A stretch of DNA of 64,000 bases, from assembly GCF_000801955.1 (NCBI RefSeq), contig NZ_JSZO01000014.1, forward strand, positions 1 to 64,000, written 5' to 3'. The position numbers and the translations under genes were made by a program. Numbering within the stretch: the first letter of the stretch is position 1; each line of letters opens with the position of its first letter. Under the pieces are notes generated by a model that was not told the origin of the DNA, ran no database searches, and worked only from the letters and a program-made list of their open reading frames with translations. The stretch comes from Ralstonia sp. A12 (GTDB taxonomy: Bacteria; Pseudomonadota; Gammaproteobacteria; Burkholderiales; Burkholderiaceae). This document shows positions 46,081 through 55,614 of this stretch, one piece after another.

Positions 46081-47256
46081 ATGCGGCGACTGATGCAACG
46101 ACCGAATTGGCGACATGCAGGCGTACTGGTTGGTTTTGCCTTGCTTTCCTCTGCCGCGCTGGCGGATATCCGCATCGGCGTGACGGTGTCCGCCACGGGC
46201 CCACAGGCTTCGCTCGGATTCCCCGAGAAGAACGCCACCAAGCTGTGGCCGCAAGAGATCGCGGGCGAGAAGGTCGAGGTCATCGTGCTCGACGACGCGT
46301 CCGACACAACGCGCGCCGTCACCAATACGCGCAAGTTGATGACGGAGTCCAACGTGGACCTGATCGTCGGCTCGTCCACCACGCCCAACACGCTGGCGAT
46401 GATCGACGTGGCGGCCGAGGGCAAGACGCCGGTGATCTCGCTGGCGTCGTCCGCCCGGCTGATCGAGCCGATGGACGCGCACCGCCGCTGGATCTTCAAG
46501 ACACCGCATTCGGATTCGCACATGGCGTCGCTCATTGCCGAGCACGCCGCTGCGCACGGCGTGAAGACCATCGCCTATATCGGTTTTGCCAACGCGCTGG
46601 GCGAAGCCTTCCTGACCGAGGTGCAGCGCTTTGCCGACCTCAAGCAGATCCGCATCACCGATACCGAGCGCTTTTCGCCCACCGACAACAGCGTGACGGC
46701 CCAGGTGCTGCATTTGCTGGCGAGTAAGCCGGATGCCGTGGTCATCGGTGCCTCCGGCACACCGGCCGCGCTGCCGGCCCGCGCGCTGGCCGAGCGCGGT
46801 TACACCGGCAAGATCTACTTCAACCATGGTGTGTCCAACAACGAGTTCCTCAAGCTGTGCGGTAAGGAGTGCGAGGGCGCCTACGTGCCCACCGGCCCGG
46901 TGATGGTCGCGGCACAGTTACCCGACAGCAATCCGGCCAAGGCGCAGGCGCTCGACTTCACCCGCCGCTACGAGGCCGCGTTCGGCAAACGTACGGTGTC
47001 GATCTTCGCTGCCTACACGGGCGACATCGGCCTGCTGCTGCAGCGCGCCGTGCCGGTGGCGCTCAAGCGCGCCAAGCCGGGCACGCCAGCCTTCCGCGAA
47101 GCCCTGCGCGATGCGCTCGAGCACGTGCACGACCTGCCGACCAGCACCGGCGTCGTCAACATGAGCCCGAAAGACCATGTCGGTCTGGACCAGCGTGCCC
47201 GCGTGATGGCGCAGATACGCCGTGGTGAATGGCGTCTGGCCGACGAGGCAAAGTAA
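46081..47256 (+). CDS. ABC transporter substrate-binding protein, branched-chain amino acid type
   Basis: The 391-residue periplasmic binding protein has a signal peptide (VGFALLSSAALA) and then DIRIGVTVSATGPQASLGFPEKNATKLWP, the LivJ/LivK-type fold with VDLIVGSSTTPNTLAM. Ligand binding by an amino acid or aromatic acid is inferred. The permease and ATPase genes are not nearby, so this is an orphan binding protein. GGAGGAGA before ATG 46081 fixes the start. Confidence 0.92.
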   Translation: MRRLMQRPNWRHAGVLVGFALLSSAALADIRIGVTVSATGPQASLGFPEKNATKLWPQEIAGEKVEVIVLDDASDTTRAVTNTRKLMTESNVDLIVGSSTTPNTLAMIDVAAEGKTPVISLASSARLIEPMDAHRRWIFKTPHSDSHMASLIAEHAAAHGVKTIAYIGFANALGEAFLTEVQRFADLKQIRITDTERFSPTDNSVTAQVLHLLASKPDAVVIGASGTPAALPARALAERGYTGKIYFNHGVSNNEFLKLCGKECEGAYVPTGPVMVAAQLPDSNPAKAQALDFTRRYEAAFGKRTVSIFAAYTGDIGLLLQRAVPVALKRAKPGTPAFREALRDALEHVHDLPTSTGVVNMSPKDHVGLDQRARVMAQIRRGEWRLADEAK

Positions 47257-47324
47257 CCATGCCGCACATCCGGCGTTGCAGGCGCGGCCTCATCCGCTAT
47301 GCTTGATTCACATTCCGACCCATC

Positions 47325-48143
47325 ATGACCTCGCTCGCTCCCCGCTTCGCCCGTTATCAGGCGCTCACGCTCGTCCAGCACGGCCCCATCCTCGAGATCG
47401 TGATGGGCGCCGCCCAGTCGACCAATCGCAAGCTTTCCACCGCAGACGCCAGCCTGCACCGGGAACTGGCCGAGATCTGGCGCGATGTCTCCGCCGAGCC
47501 CTCGGTGCGCGTGGCGCTCATCCGGGGTGAGGGCAAGGGCTTCTCGGCCGGCGGCGATTTGCACCTGGTCGAGCAGATGGCCGACGACTTTGACGTGCGC
47601 ACGCGTGTCTGGCACGAGGCTCGCGACCTCGTCTACAACATCATCAACTGCGACAAGCCCATCGTCAGCGCCATGCATGGCCCGGCCGTGGGCGCAGGGC
47701 TGGTGGCTGGATTGCTGGCGGACATCTCGATTGCTGCGAAGGATGCGCGCATCGTCGATGGCCATACGCGCCTGGGCGTGGCGGCGGGCGACCATGCGGC
47801 GATCGTCTGGCCGCTGCTGTGCGGCATGGCCCGCGCCAAGTACTACCTGCTGCTGTGCGAATCCGTGACCGGCGATGAAGCCGAGCGCATTGGTCTCGTG
47901 TCACTGGCGGTGGATGAGAAGGACCTCATCAACCGCGCATTCGAGATTGCGGAGCGTTTGGCCGCCGGTTCGCAAACGGCCATCCGCTGGACCAAGTATG
48001 CATTGAACAACTGGCTGCGCCTGGCAGGGCCGAGCTTTGATACCTCGCTGGCGCTTGAGTTCATGGGATTTGCCGGCCCCGACGTGCGCGAAGGCATTGC
48101 CAGCCTGCGCCAGAAGCGCCCGCCCACGTTCGATGGCACCTGA
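47325..48143 (+). CDS. Enoyl-CoA hydratase/isomerase family protein
   Basis: The 272-residue crotonase has the oxyanion motif [18 protein letters not shown] and the second loop [19 protein letters not shown], with the catalytic-site region [20 protein letters not shown]. The usual first Glu is replaced by Asp/His around this loop, so the exact reaction is uncertain. It lies 51 bp before the phaM-like gene; an R-specific role feeding PHA synthesis is not shown, because this fold makes S-hydroxyacyl-CoA. Confidence 0.87.
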   Translation: MTSLAPRFARYQALTLVQHGPILEIVMGAAQSTNRKLSTADASLHRELAEIWRDVSAEPSVRVALIRGEGKGFSAGGDLHLVEQMADDFDVRTRVWHEARDLVYNIINCDKPIVSAMHGPAVGAGLVAGLLADISIAAKDARIVDGHTRLGVAAGDHAAIVWPLLCGMARAKYYLLLCESVTGDEAERIGLVSLAVDEKDLINRAFEIAERLAAGSQTAIRWTKYALNNWLRLAGPSFDTSLALEFMGFAGPDVREGIASLRQKRPPTFDGT

Positions 48144-48194
48144 TAGATGGCACCTGAGCGTGCTCGATTCACGACCGATTTCGTAGGAGACACC

Positions 48195-49091
48195 ATGTTC
48201 ACCCAGATGCCCAACTTCGCTGAAGGCGGCTTTGAATTTCTGCGCAAGCTGTGGGGCGGCGGCCTGGCAGGGATGGCCGGTGGCGCAATGCCCAGCATGG
48301 CCAATTTTGCGGCACCGCCGATGGACCTGGAGGAGCTCGACAAGCGCATCCACGATCTGCGCGCCGTGGAGAGCTGGCTGCAACTGAACGCCAGCCTGCT
48401 GCGCACCGCGATCCAGGGGTTGGAGGTACAGCGCGCAACGCTGGTCGCACTGCAAACGTTCGGCTCTGCGCTGTCGCCCGATGCAATGAAGGCCACGTTC
48501 GACGGGCTGTCGGGTAGCGAGGCCAAGGCCGCCGCCGAGTCCAAGCCGGCGTGGCCGCATACCTCCACGGCAAAGGCCGCCGAAGCCGAGGAGCCGCCCG
48601 AAGACGAAGCCGAGATCGAAGCGGAAGACACCGATGATGACGAGGCCGAGGCGAAGGCGCAGTCCGCCGCCGAGGCGCATGCACAGGCGCAGGCCGCCGC
48701 GCGCGCTGCCGCTGCAGCACTGGACCCGTCACCGTGGTGGAACATGCTGCAGCAGCAGTTCAACCAGATCGCCAGTTCCGCCGCAGCGGCCATGCCCATG
48801 CCGCAGAGCCTGATGCCGGGCTTCCCGACAGGATTCCCAGGGTTTGGTGGTGCGCCGGGTGCAGAGGGGCTGGACTCGGCACCGGAAGACATCGAAGAGA
48901 AGACCGCACCGGCCGCGCCAAAGCGCACGGCAGCCAAGCAGACAGCGAAGCCGGCCGCCAAGGCGCCCGCAGGCAAGACCGCCGGGCCCGCGACCAAGAA
49001 AGCCGCTGCCAAGAAGGCTCCCGCCAAAACCGCGGCCAAGAAAGCGCCGGCCAAGACTTCGGCGCACAAGCCGACCAACGACACCCCCTGA
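48195..49091 (+). CDS. phaM: PhaM-like polyhydroxyalkanoate granule-associated protein
   Basis: The 298-residue protein starts [22 protein letters not shown], then a hydrophobic Gly/Ala segment and [41 protein letters not shown], the conserved PhaM core. An acidic Ala/Glu-rich part follows, and the C-terminus (about 235-298) is a histone-H1-like run of KKA/PAK repeats. In Ralstonia eutropha PhaM activates PHB synthase and ties granules to the nucleoid through such a basic tail. ATG 48195 has TAGGAGA upstream. The product is longer than the R. eutropha protein. Confidence 0.88.
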   Translation: MFTQMPNFAEGGFEFLRKLWGGGLAGMAGGAMPSMANFAAPPMDLEELDKRIHDLRAVESWLQLNASLLRTAIQGLEVQRATLVALQTFGSALSPDAMKATFDGLSGSEAKAAAESKPAWPHTSTAKAAEAEEPPEDEAEIEAEDTDDDEAEAKAQSAAEAHAQAQAAARAAAAALDPSPWWNMLQQQFNQIASSAAAAMPMPQSLMPGFPTGFPGFGGAPGAEGLDSAPEDIEEKTAPAAPKRTAAKQTAKPAAKAPAGKTAGPATKKAAAKKAPAKTAAKKAPAKTSAHKPTNDTP

Positions 49092-49094
49092 TCG

Positions 49095-50279
49095 ATGTCG
49101 ATCGACTGCACCGCGCTGTTGATGATGGGCGGCGGCGGCCGCGCCGCCTATCAGGTAGGCGTGCTGCGCGGCATTGCACGACTGGCGCGCGAGTACGCAC
49201 CGGGCGTCGCGCGCGCGCCGTTCGACGTGATCTGCGGCACTTCGGCCGGGGCCATCAACAGCCTCGGCATGGCACGCGGTGCGCAGGATTTCACGCAGGC
49301 CACCGAGGCGCTTACCCAGCTCTGGGCGAACTTGCATGCGGACCGCGTCTATCGCACCGATGTCGGCCGCGTTGGCGCCAGCGGCACGCGCTGGTTGACC
49401 GCATTGGCATTCGGCTGGTTGACCGGCCACACGCCGCGCGCGCTGTTCGACAACACCCCGCTGCGTGAACTGCTGGAGTCGCAACACGATGGCCAGCAGG
49501 TGCAGGCCGCCTTCGACGCTGGCGCGTTGCGCGCATTGGCCATCACGGCGCTGTCGTACACGACCGGGCGCCACGTCACGTTCTATCAGTCGCCGCACGT
49601 GGTCTTGCCGTGGCGGCGCTCGCAGCGGATTGCGGTGGCCGATCAGATTGGCGTGTCGCACATGCTGGCTTCGTCGAGCATTCCATTCATCTTTCCCGCG
49701 CAGTCCTTGCAGCTCGATGGCAACGACGAGTGGTTCGGCGATGGCACGATGCGGCAGATGTCGCCGCTGAGCCCGGCCATTCATCTGGGGGCGAATCGCA
49801 TTCTGGTGGTGGGGGCGGCCTCGCGTTCGCAGCCGGGGTGGTACGACACGGTGCCGGCGTCCGGCTATCCGTCGTTGGCGCAGATTGCCGGGCAGGCGCT
49901 GGCAAGCATCTTTCTCGATGGGTTGTCAGCCGACATCGAACGGCTGCAGCACATCAACTCAATGGTGAGCCGCAACCCCGAGATTGCCGACGCGCGCGAC
50001 GGCTGGCGCAAGATCGAAGTGCTGGTGATGGCGCCGTCCGAGCGCATCGAGCTGATCGCCTCGCGCCACGTGCAGCGCCTGCCGAGCACGGTACGCGCGC
50101 TGCTCAAGCCGTTGGGCGGTACCGAAGCGCGCGGTGCGGCGTTCGCCAGCTATCTGCTGTTTGAGCCGGAATACACCCAGGAGCTGATCGACCTGGGCGA
50201 GCGCGATGTCGAGGCGCGGCGCGATGAACTGGCCGCGTTTCTCTACGGCGTGGTGCCGGACACCATGCGCGTTGCCTGA
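49095..50279 (+). CDS. Patatin-like phospholipase
   Basis: The 394-residue protein has the patatin oxyanion loop [13 protein letters not shown] (residues 12-24), nucleophile S50 in CGTSAGAIN, and the catalytic Asp D216 in FGDGTMRQ. It is a Ser-Asp dyad lipid acyl hydrolase. No signal peptide is present, so it acts in the cytoplasm or on a membrane or granule surface. It begins 3 bp after the phaM-like gene, the tightest link in this stretch. It ends 4 bp from the convergent glutathione peroxidase gene with no terminator between. Confidence 0.9.
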   Translation: MSIDCTALLMMGGGGRAAYQVGVLRGIARLAREYAPGVARAPFDVICGTSAGAINSLGMARGAQDFTQATEALTQLWANLHADRVYRTDVGRVGASGTRWLTALAFGWLTGHTPRALFDNTPLRELLESQHDGQQVQAAFDAGALRALAITALSYTTGRHVTFYQSPHVVLPWRRSQRIAVADQIGVSHMLASSSIPFIFPAQSLQLDGNDEWFGDGTMRQMSPLSPAIHLGANRILVVGAASRSQPGWYDTVPASGYPSLAQIAGQALASIFLDGLSADIERLQHINSMVSRNPEIADARDGWRKIEVLVMAPSERIELIASRHVQRLPSTVRALLKPLGGTEARGAAFASYLLFEPEYTQELIDLGERDVEARRDELAAFLYGVVPDTMRVA

Positions 50280-50283
50280 TCCA

Positions 50284-50988
50284 TCAGTGGGGTGCCGGTT
50301 CCGCCAAGAGTGCATCGATGCGCTTGGTGAGCGCCGGATCGCCTGGCTCGACCTTGCTCGGATACACCGCCACCACGCGGCCGCTGCGGTCGAGCAGGTA
50401 CTTGTGGAAGTTCCACTTGGGCGGTTGCTTCGTCTGCGTGGCCAGCCATGTATAGAGCGGTGATGCACCGGGCCCCACCACTGCGGTCTTCGAGAACATC
50501 GGGAATTTCACGCCGTACGTGTTGTAGCAAAAGTCGGCGATCTGCTTGCTACTGCCGGGTTCCTGTTCGAAATCGTTGGACGGGAAGCCGAGCACCGTCA
50601 GCCCCTTGTCGCGGTACTTCGCATAGAGCGCTTCCAGTCCTTCATATTGATACGTGTAACCGCAGTAGCTGGCGGTATTGACCACCAGCACCACGCGGCC
50701 GGCGTATTGGCAGAGGTCTTGTGGCGCGTCGTCTTGCAGCCGTTTGACGCGGAAGTTCAGGCTGGCCGGGCAACTGCCCGGCGCAGCGGCCGGCGGCTGT
50801 GTTGCGGACACCGCAGGCGCCCCCGTTGCAGCGTGCCCGGTGCGCGGCAGCAGCAAGGCAATGATGGCGATGACGATGGCGATCGCAACGATCAGCAGGT
50901 GGTGCCGGCGCAGCACGCCAGACGCGCGCGGGTGCAGGCGCCAATGCAGGCGTCGACTCGGCGTGGGAGCGATGGCAGAAAGCAACAT
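50284..50988 (-). CDS. Glutathione peroxidase with N-terminal membrane anchor
   Basis: The C-terminal 165 residues are a thiol-type glutathione peroxidase with active Cys C109 in NTASYCGYTYQYEGL, the Gln-containing region FPSNDFEQEPGSSKQIADFC, and WNFHKYLLD. In front lies a basic arm (LHWRLHPRASGVLRRHH) and a long membrane helix (LLIVAIAIVIAIIALLLP), then a 25-residue Ala/Pro linker. This suggests an inner-membrane-anchored enzyme facing the periplasm; usual bacterial homologues are soluble and about 160-180 residues. The family often uses thioredoxin rather than glutathione. Confidence 0.88.
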   Translation of the reverse strand: MLLSAIAPTPSRRLHWRLHPRASGVLRRHHLLIVAIAIVIAIIALLLPRTGHAATGAPAVSATQPPAAAPGSCPASLNFRVKRLQDDAPQDLCQYAGRVVLVVNTASYCGYTYQYEGLEALYAKYRDKGLTVLGFPSNDFEQEPGSSKQIADFCYNTYGVKFPMFSKTAVVGPGASPLYTWLATQTKQPPKWNFHKYLLDRSGRVVAVYPSKVEPGDPALTKRIDALLAEPAPH

Positions 50989-51416
50989 GGCGAGCCTCCG
51001 GAAGCCGGCAGTAAGCGGCAATACATGATTTGTCTTCAGTCTAGGGTATAACGCCCCGGGGTCGCGCCGCACCAAAAGTGCTTTGCGCGTTGCACGCCCA
51101 TCGTCGCTTGTCTCTCATCTGGGCCGCAGCGCTTCCTATACTGGAGGGCACGCCCGGCGCTCCAGGTGACGAACGGGCCCGCCCCACAGAAGACGACGGC
51201 CATCGAGCCGCCGATCACATCGCGGCACACCGCGAGGCGATGCGCCACAACCCGGCGTATCAAGGGGGTCGCCAAGTCACGTTGCATGCGTGGCACCGGC
51301 AGGCCTGTTGTGACGAGGAAACGGGCAGACATCGTTGTTTTGCTCCGGTGACCACGAAAAACCGGGGCTGGTCAAGCATGTCTGCTAGAATCCGCCTGCA
51401 AATTCAAAGGCTTACC
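50989..51416. promoter_or_regulatory. Divergent intergenic region with an extended -10 promoter for the ferritin-like gene
   Basis: These 428 bases separate the divergent peroxidase and ferritin-like genes. TGCTAGAAT (51383-51391) is an extended -10 box on the plus strand, placing a start site near 51397, about 20 bases before ATG 51417. The -35 is poor. Open frames cross the rest on both strands, but none has family features, and I see no gene in it. Confidence 0.6.
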
Positions 51417-52271
51417 ATGCTCTATCCCGAATTGTTCAAGTCGTTGGAAGCGGTCCGCTGGAATATGGAAAAGGATATTCCGTGGGATACGTTCGATGCG
51501 TCGCTGCTGACCGACGCGCAAGCGCAGACCATCAAGATGAACGCCATCACCGAGTGGTCCGCCCTGCCCGCCACCGAGATGTTCCTGCGTGACAACCGCC
51601 ACGACTCCGATTTTTCGGCGTTCATGAGCGTATGGTTCTTTGAAGAGCAGAAGCACTCGCTGGTGCTGATGGAGTACCTGCGCCGCTTCCGCCCGGAACT
51701 CGTGCCGACCGAAGAAGAGCTGCACAACGTGCGCTTCGAGTTCGATCCGGCCCCGCCGCTGGAAACGCTGATGCTGCACTTCTGCGGCGAGATCCGTCTG
51801 AACCACTGGTACCGCCGTGCTTCCGAATGGCACACCGAGCCGGTCATCAAGGCGATCTACAAGCACCTGTCGCAGGATGAAGCCCGCCACGGCGGCGCCT
51901 ACCTGCGCTACATGAAGAAATACCTCGGCCAGTTTGGTGACAGCGCGCGCAGCGCGTTCGCCAAGATCGGCGTGCTGATGGCCTCGGCCCGCCGCACCGA
52001 AAAGCCGCTGCATCCGACCAACCTGCACGTGAACAAGGCACTGTTCCCGCAAGACACCGTGCAGTCGCGCCTGCCGAACCCGGATTGGCTGGAACACTGG
52101 CTGGACGAGCAGATCAAGTTCGACGCCGGCTGGGAAAAGAAGGTGATCGAGCGCATCCTGCACAACATGGGTCTGCTGTTCGAGCGCACCTTTGAAACCG
52201 TGCAAGACCTGAACCGCTACCGCAAGGAACTGAATGCACGTCTGCTCGGCTCGGCCGAACAAGCTGCCTGA
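51417..52271 (+). CDS. Diiron ferritin-like protein, acyl-ACP-desaturase-like fold
   Basis: The 284-residue helical protein carries two ExxH iron motifs, EEQKH (E77, H80) and DEARH (E156, H159), with partner acidic residues at E46 and E126. The E...ExxH...E...ExxH pattern is that of the ferritin-like diiron oxygenase group that includes plant-type acyl-ACP desaturases. The substrate is unknown. The start at MLYPELF is supported by the promoter at 51383-51391; longer versions would begin before the promoter. A terminator follows. Confidence 0.82.
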   Translation: MLYPELFKSLEAVRWNMEKDIPWDTFDASLLTDAQAQTIKMNAITEWSALPATEMFLRDNRHDSDFSAFMSVWFFEEQKHSLVLMEYLRRFRPELVPTEEELHNVRFEFDPAPPLETLMLHFCGEIRLNHWYRRASEWHTEPVIKAIYKHLSQDEARHGGAYLRYMKKYLGQFGDSARSAFAKIGVLMASARRTEKPLHPTNLHVNKALFPQDTVQSRLPNPDWLEHWLDEQIKFDAGWEKKVIERILHNMGLLFERTFETVQDLNRYRKELNARLLGSAEQAA

Positions 52272-52291
52272 TCCTTGCCACTGGCAGTGAG

Positions 52292-52322
52292 CGGCCCATC
52301 GATTCGATGGGCCGTTTTGTTT
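52292..52322 (+). terminator. Rho-independent terminator
   Basis: CGGCCCATCG (52292-52301) and CGATGGGCCG (52305-52314) form a 10-bp stem with an ATT loop, followed by TTTTGTTTTT. It ends the ferritin-like gene transcript. Confidence 0.9.
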
Positions 52323-52345
52323 TTCACTCCGATTTTGTTTGCGCC

Positions 52346-52843
52346 ATGACCGTTCGCCAACCTGCGCCCGCCTTTGAACAGAAGATCTGCGACCCCACTG
52401 AGGTGGAGGCCCGCGTGCGGGCGTTGCCGCGTCCGCTGGTGTTCACCAATGGCGTGTTCGACATCCTGCATCGCGGGCACGCGACATATCTGGCGCAGGC
52501 GCGCGCATTGGGTGCGTCGCTGGTGGTGGGGGTGAACACCGATGCGTCCGTGCGCATGCTGGGCAAGGGCGACGATCGCCCGCTCAACAAGCAGGATGAC
52601 CGCCTGGCCGTGCTGGCTGCGCTGGAAGCGGTGAGCCTGGTGGTGCTGTTTGCCGAGCGCACGCCGGTTGAGTTGATTGAGCGCGTGCGCCCCGACATCT
52701 ACGTCAAGGGCGGCGACTACGACATCGATGCGTTGGAAGAAACGCGCGTGGTGCGGGGTTGGGGTGGGACTGCGCTGGCGATTCCGTTCGAGCACGACCG
52801 CTCAACCACTGCGCTGCTCAAGCGCGTGCGCGCAACGTCCTGA
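52346..52843 (+). CDS. rfaE2: D-glycero-beta-D-manno-heptose 1-phosphate adenylyltransferase
   Basis: The 165-residue nucleotidyltransferase makes ADP-heptose for the LPS inner core. It has FTNGVFDILHRGHATYLAQA (the HxGH motif), GDDRPLNKQDDRLAVLAALEAV and VKGGDYDIDALEETRVV. It equals the C-terminal half of the fused HldE; separate genes are normal in this group. The kinase rfaE1 is not in the window. ATG 52346 is used; an ATG 39 bases upstream sits in the terminator. It ends 3 bp from the convergent SPOR gene. Confidence 0.93.
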   Translation: MTVRQPAPAFEQKICDPTEVEARVRALPRPLVFTNGVFDILHRGHATYLAQARALGASLVVGVNTDASVRMLGKGDDRPLNKQDDRLAVLAALEAVSLVVLFAERTPVELIERVRPDIYVKGGDYDIDALEETRVVRGWGGTALAIPFEHDRSTTALLKRVRATS

Positions 52844-52846
52844 AGC

Positions 52847-53611
52847 TTAGCGTGCTGCCGTGACTGCCGCGCAAGCGTGCAGGTCTTCGGCGCCGAGTGT
52901 CTTCTTGAGCGTGGCCAGTTGGGCGGCAACGCCCGAGGCCGCATCGGCGGTGGCTGTCACACGCAGCGACGTCTGCGCGCCGAGCCGGCGCGTTTGCGTG
53001 ACCACGGCGGTGCGCACGTCCTTGGCGCGCAACTCGTCCAGAAGCTGCTGCGCACGCTCCTTGTCGCGGAACAGGCCCAGCGATACCACAAACGTATTGC
53101 CTTCCTGCACGATGGCCGAATCGGCCACGTTGCGGCGCTTGAGTTCGGCCACCTTGCGGTCAGCGTCGTCACGCGTATCGCGGGCGGGCATGTGGACCCA
53201 CCAGCGGTTGTCTTCCTGGCGCGTGATGCGCTCGACCTGCACGCCTGCTATCTGCTTGAGCTGATCGAAGCCACGCGTGGCCTGCGCGTCGGTCAGACCG
53301 GCAAGTTCGGTGCAACTGCCCGCCGTGCCTGCGGCCAGCGCCGTGTGTTCGACGCTGGCCTTGGTGTCGGCCGAGGCGCCGGCCGCTGCAGGCGACGATG
53401 CCGGCGCGGCCGGGGGCGCCGCAGCACCGGCAGAGGGTGCAGGCTCAAGAATGCGAATCCCTTCGGTGCGGATCTGGCGCTGCATGCGCTCCGGTTCGCG
53501 GTCGCTTTCGAACCAGGCCGAGGGGACGTTCGGCCCGAACACGCCAGTATTGGCCGCCAGCAAAACGCCGTTGACGAGCAGCAGAAGCAGCAGGGCGAGG
53601 CGGAGCGTCAT
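52847..53611 (-). CDS. SPOR-domain membrane protein 2
   Basis: The 254-residue protein has an N-terminal membrane helix (LRLALLLLLLVNGVLLAANTG), an Ala/Pro-rich linker, and a C-terminal SPOR-like domain (GNTFVVSLGLFRDKERAQQLLDELRAKDVRTAV). It should sit in the inner membrane with its SPOR domain in the periplasm. It is distinct from the FtsN-like protein at 26423-27154. It follows coaX by 91 bp on the same strand. Confidence 0.83.
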   Translation of the reverse strand: MTLRLALLLLLLVNGVLLAANTGVFGPNVPSAWFESDREPERMQRQIRTEGIRILEPAPSAGAAAPPAAPASSPAAAGASADTKASVEHTALAAGTAGSCTELAGLTDAQATRGFDQLKQIAGVQVERITRQEDNRWWVHMPARDTRDDADRKVAELKRRNVADSAIVQEGNTFVVSLGLFRDKERAQQLLDELRAKDVRTAVVTQTRRLGAQTSLRVTATADAASGVAAQLATLKKTLGAEDLHACAAVTAAR

Positions 53612-53702
53612 GGTGCGGACGGAGGTGGATTCAGACGGTGGCTCGGAATGCAGAAACACGGCGACAGCAACGACAGTAAAACAAAGACGGTGGACTGGCC
53701 CC

Positions 53703-54569
53703 TCACGCCAGCGTCGCCGCACCTTCCCGGTTCGCGCGCGCCAGCACCTGCAGGCCAAGCAGCACGAGATTATCGTGCATCTGGAACGGCATGCGCAGAT
53801 GTGGAGCGAGTGCCGTACGTGCTCCGCCGCTCAGCACGCAGCGTGCTGGGCCGGGATATTGCGATTGCAGCGTCTGCCACGTCTGTGCGATGGCGCCGGC
53901 CTGGGCCGTGACGCAGCCCAGTGCGATGGCGTCCTGCGTGTTGTCGGCCCACGGCGGTGCTACTGCATCGCGCGCGCTGAGGTAGCTGATATCCACTTCG
54001 GGCAACTGCGCGGTGTTGCGCGAGAGCGCACGCATCATCAGCGTGATGCCGGGCAGGATCAGGCCGCCGGCAAACAGGCCGTCGGGCGTGACGATGTCGA
54101 GCGTGGTGGCTGTGCCGGCCGTTACCAGCAGCAGGGCGGTGTCGGGCCACAGGCTGCGCGCCCCCACCGCGCCAACCCAGCGGTCGGTGCCGAGCTGCGT
54201 GGGCTCCCGATAACCATTGCGCAGGCCAGCGGTTTCGGCTTCCGAGGTGGCAATGCGCACGCGTGCACCATCGAACACGCGGGCGATGCGCGCGGTGAGT
54301 GCGTCGCGCAGCGCCGGGCCGGCCACTGCGCTGATCCACACTTCAGGCGGCGCGACGCCCAGGGCGTGGCAATCGCGCCAGTCTTCAACGAGTTCTGCAA
54401 GCTGATCGTGCGAGCGGGCGCCGGCGTGTTGCCACGGCGTATCTCCGGGTTCCACGGGCAGGGCATCGACGTCGCTGGCAATCCACGCCCACTTGATGCG
54501 CGTGTTGCCGGCGTCGACGAGCAGCAGCGGTCGCGCGGGTGCCGAATGCGGAGCCTTCAGGCGTGTCAT
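53703..54569 (-). CDS. coaX: Type III pantothenate kinase
   Basis: The 288-residue enzyme phosphorylates pantothenate, the first step of CoA synthesis. Landmarks are the phosphate loop [27 protein letters not shown] and the [25 protein letters not shown] segment. Type III enzymes need a monovalent cation and are not inhibited by CoA. It is slightly long for the family. Its ATG overlaps the birA stop by 4 bases; birA-coaX is a conserved pair in beta-proteobacteria. Confidence 0.95.
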   Translation of the reverse strand: MTRLKAPHSAPARPLLLVDAGNTRIKWAWIASDVDALPVEPGDTPWQHAGARSHDQLAELVEDWRDCHALGVAPPEVWISAVAGPALRDALTARIARVFDGARVRIATSEAETAGLRNGYREPTQLGTDRWVGAVGARSLWPDTALLLVTAGTATTLDIVTPDGLFAGGLILPGITLMMRALSRNTAQLPEVDISYLSARDAVAPPWADNTQDAIALGCVTAQAGAIAQTWQTLQSQYPGPARCVLSGGARTALAPHLRMPFQMHDNLVLLGLQVLARANREGAATLA

Positions 54570-55438
54570 GGCTGCTCCGCGTCCGCGCTGCGCAGCGAGA
54601 CTTCGCCGCTGTGGATCCATTGCACGCGCCCGCCTGATTCGATCGCCAGCCGCCCTTGCGCATCGATACCGTGTGCGACGCCCTCCAGCGCGACGGTGCC
54701 GTCCTGCCACAGGCGCACGCGCTCGCCGGCAAACGCATCGCGTGCGGCAAACGGCGCAACGAAGGGCGCAAGGCCTTGCGCGCCAAAGCGCTGCAGGTGA
54801 TCCCCCAGCGACGTGAGCAGCGCAGAGAACACCCCGTTCGGCTCCGGTGCGTCCACCAGTTCTTCCACCCCCGACAGCTCGCGGCCCAGCGTGCTTTCCA
54901 ACACATGCGGGCGCTCCAGGTTCAGGCCAATGCCGATCACGGCCCAGGTCTGCCCGGGCGCGGTGCGTACGGTCTCGACCAGGATGCCGGCCAGCTTGCG
55001 CCCGGCGATCTGCACGTCGTTCGGCCATTTGAGCGCCAGGGCCTGCGCGCTGCCGCTATGCGTTTCAGCGTAGGTTGCCACGGCATCGGCCACGGCAACG
55101 CCCACGGCCAGACTCAGGCCGCCGAGCAGCGCAGGCTCACCGGCAAAGGCGCAGGCGATGGAGAAGGTCAGGCCGTGGTCGCCACCCCACGGGCGGCCTT
55201 GGCGGCCGCGTCCAGCGGTCTGGCGCTGGGCGGCCAGCACACGCGCGGACAGAAGCGGCGCCTGGCCTGGGCCAGCGGCGTTGGCCGGCCAGGCGGTGTT
55301 GCGCACGGCAGCCATCAGGTCGGCACTGGTGGAGCCAGTGGCCTCGACCACCTCGACCGGCCAGTCGGCAGCCGGGCCGCTGGGCTGGATGCGTTCGCGC
55401 GTGAGGCGCCAGCGCGCGGAGGGTTCGGCAAGAGACAT
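54566..55438 (-). CDS. birA: Biotin-[acetyl-CoA-carboxylase] ligase, class I (no DNA-binding domain)
   Basis: The 290-residue protein attaches biotin to carboxylases. It has the biotinyl-AMP loop [30 protein letters not shown] and a C-terminal SH3-like domain. The N-terminal winged helix of E. coli BirA is missing, so it cannot repress biotin genes itself. The MCC enzyme of the leucine locus is one expected target. It is divergent from the MCE permease gene, with about 176 bp between. Confidence 0.95.
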   Translation of the reverse strand: MSLAEPSARWRLTRERIQPSGPAADWPVEVVEATGSTSADLMAAVRNTAWPANAAGPGQAPLLSARVLAAQRQTAGRGRQGRPWGGDHGLTFSIACAFAGEPALLGGLSLAVGVAVADAVATYAETHSGSAQALALKWPNDVQIAGRKLAGILVETVRTAPGQTWAVIGIGLNLERPHVLESTLGRELSGVEELVDAPEPNGVFSALLTSLGDHLQRFGAQGLAPFVAPFAARDAFAGERVRLWQDGTVALEGVAHGIDAQGRLAIESGGRVQWIHSGEVSLRSADAEQP

Positions 55439-55614
55439 GAAAAAGGGCGATCAGATTCGCGCAGGGAATGGGCGCATTGTACGAGCGGGGCCTCCAAACC
55501 GGGGCCCGGTGCTTGCACCGAGCGGCGCATGAGCCCCACAGTGTGACAGTGTCGGGCAGCGTGTTGGCTACAATCCCACCGATACTCGGCATCACCCGCC
55601 CACGGAGAACCCGT

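Noticed and set aside
49021-49088. A DNA-level repeat in the KKA/PAK region of the phaM-like gene
   Set aside because: The repetition is of amino acids in a histone-H1-like tail; codons vary, so it is a protein feature and not a separate repeat element.
51036-51332. A 98-codon minus-strand frame in the gap before the ferritin-like gene
   Set aside because: No ribosome site, no domain, odd composition; the region is better read as a divergent promoter region.
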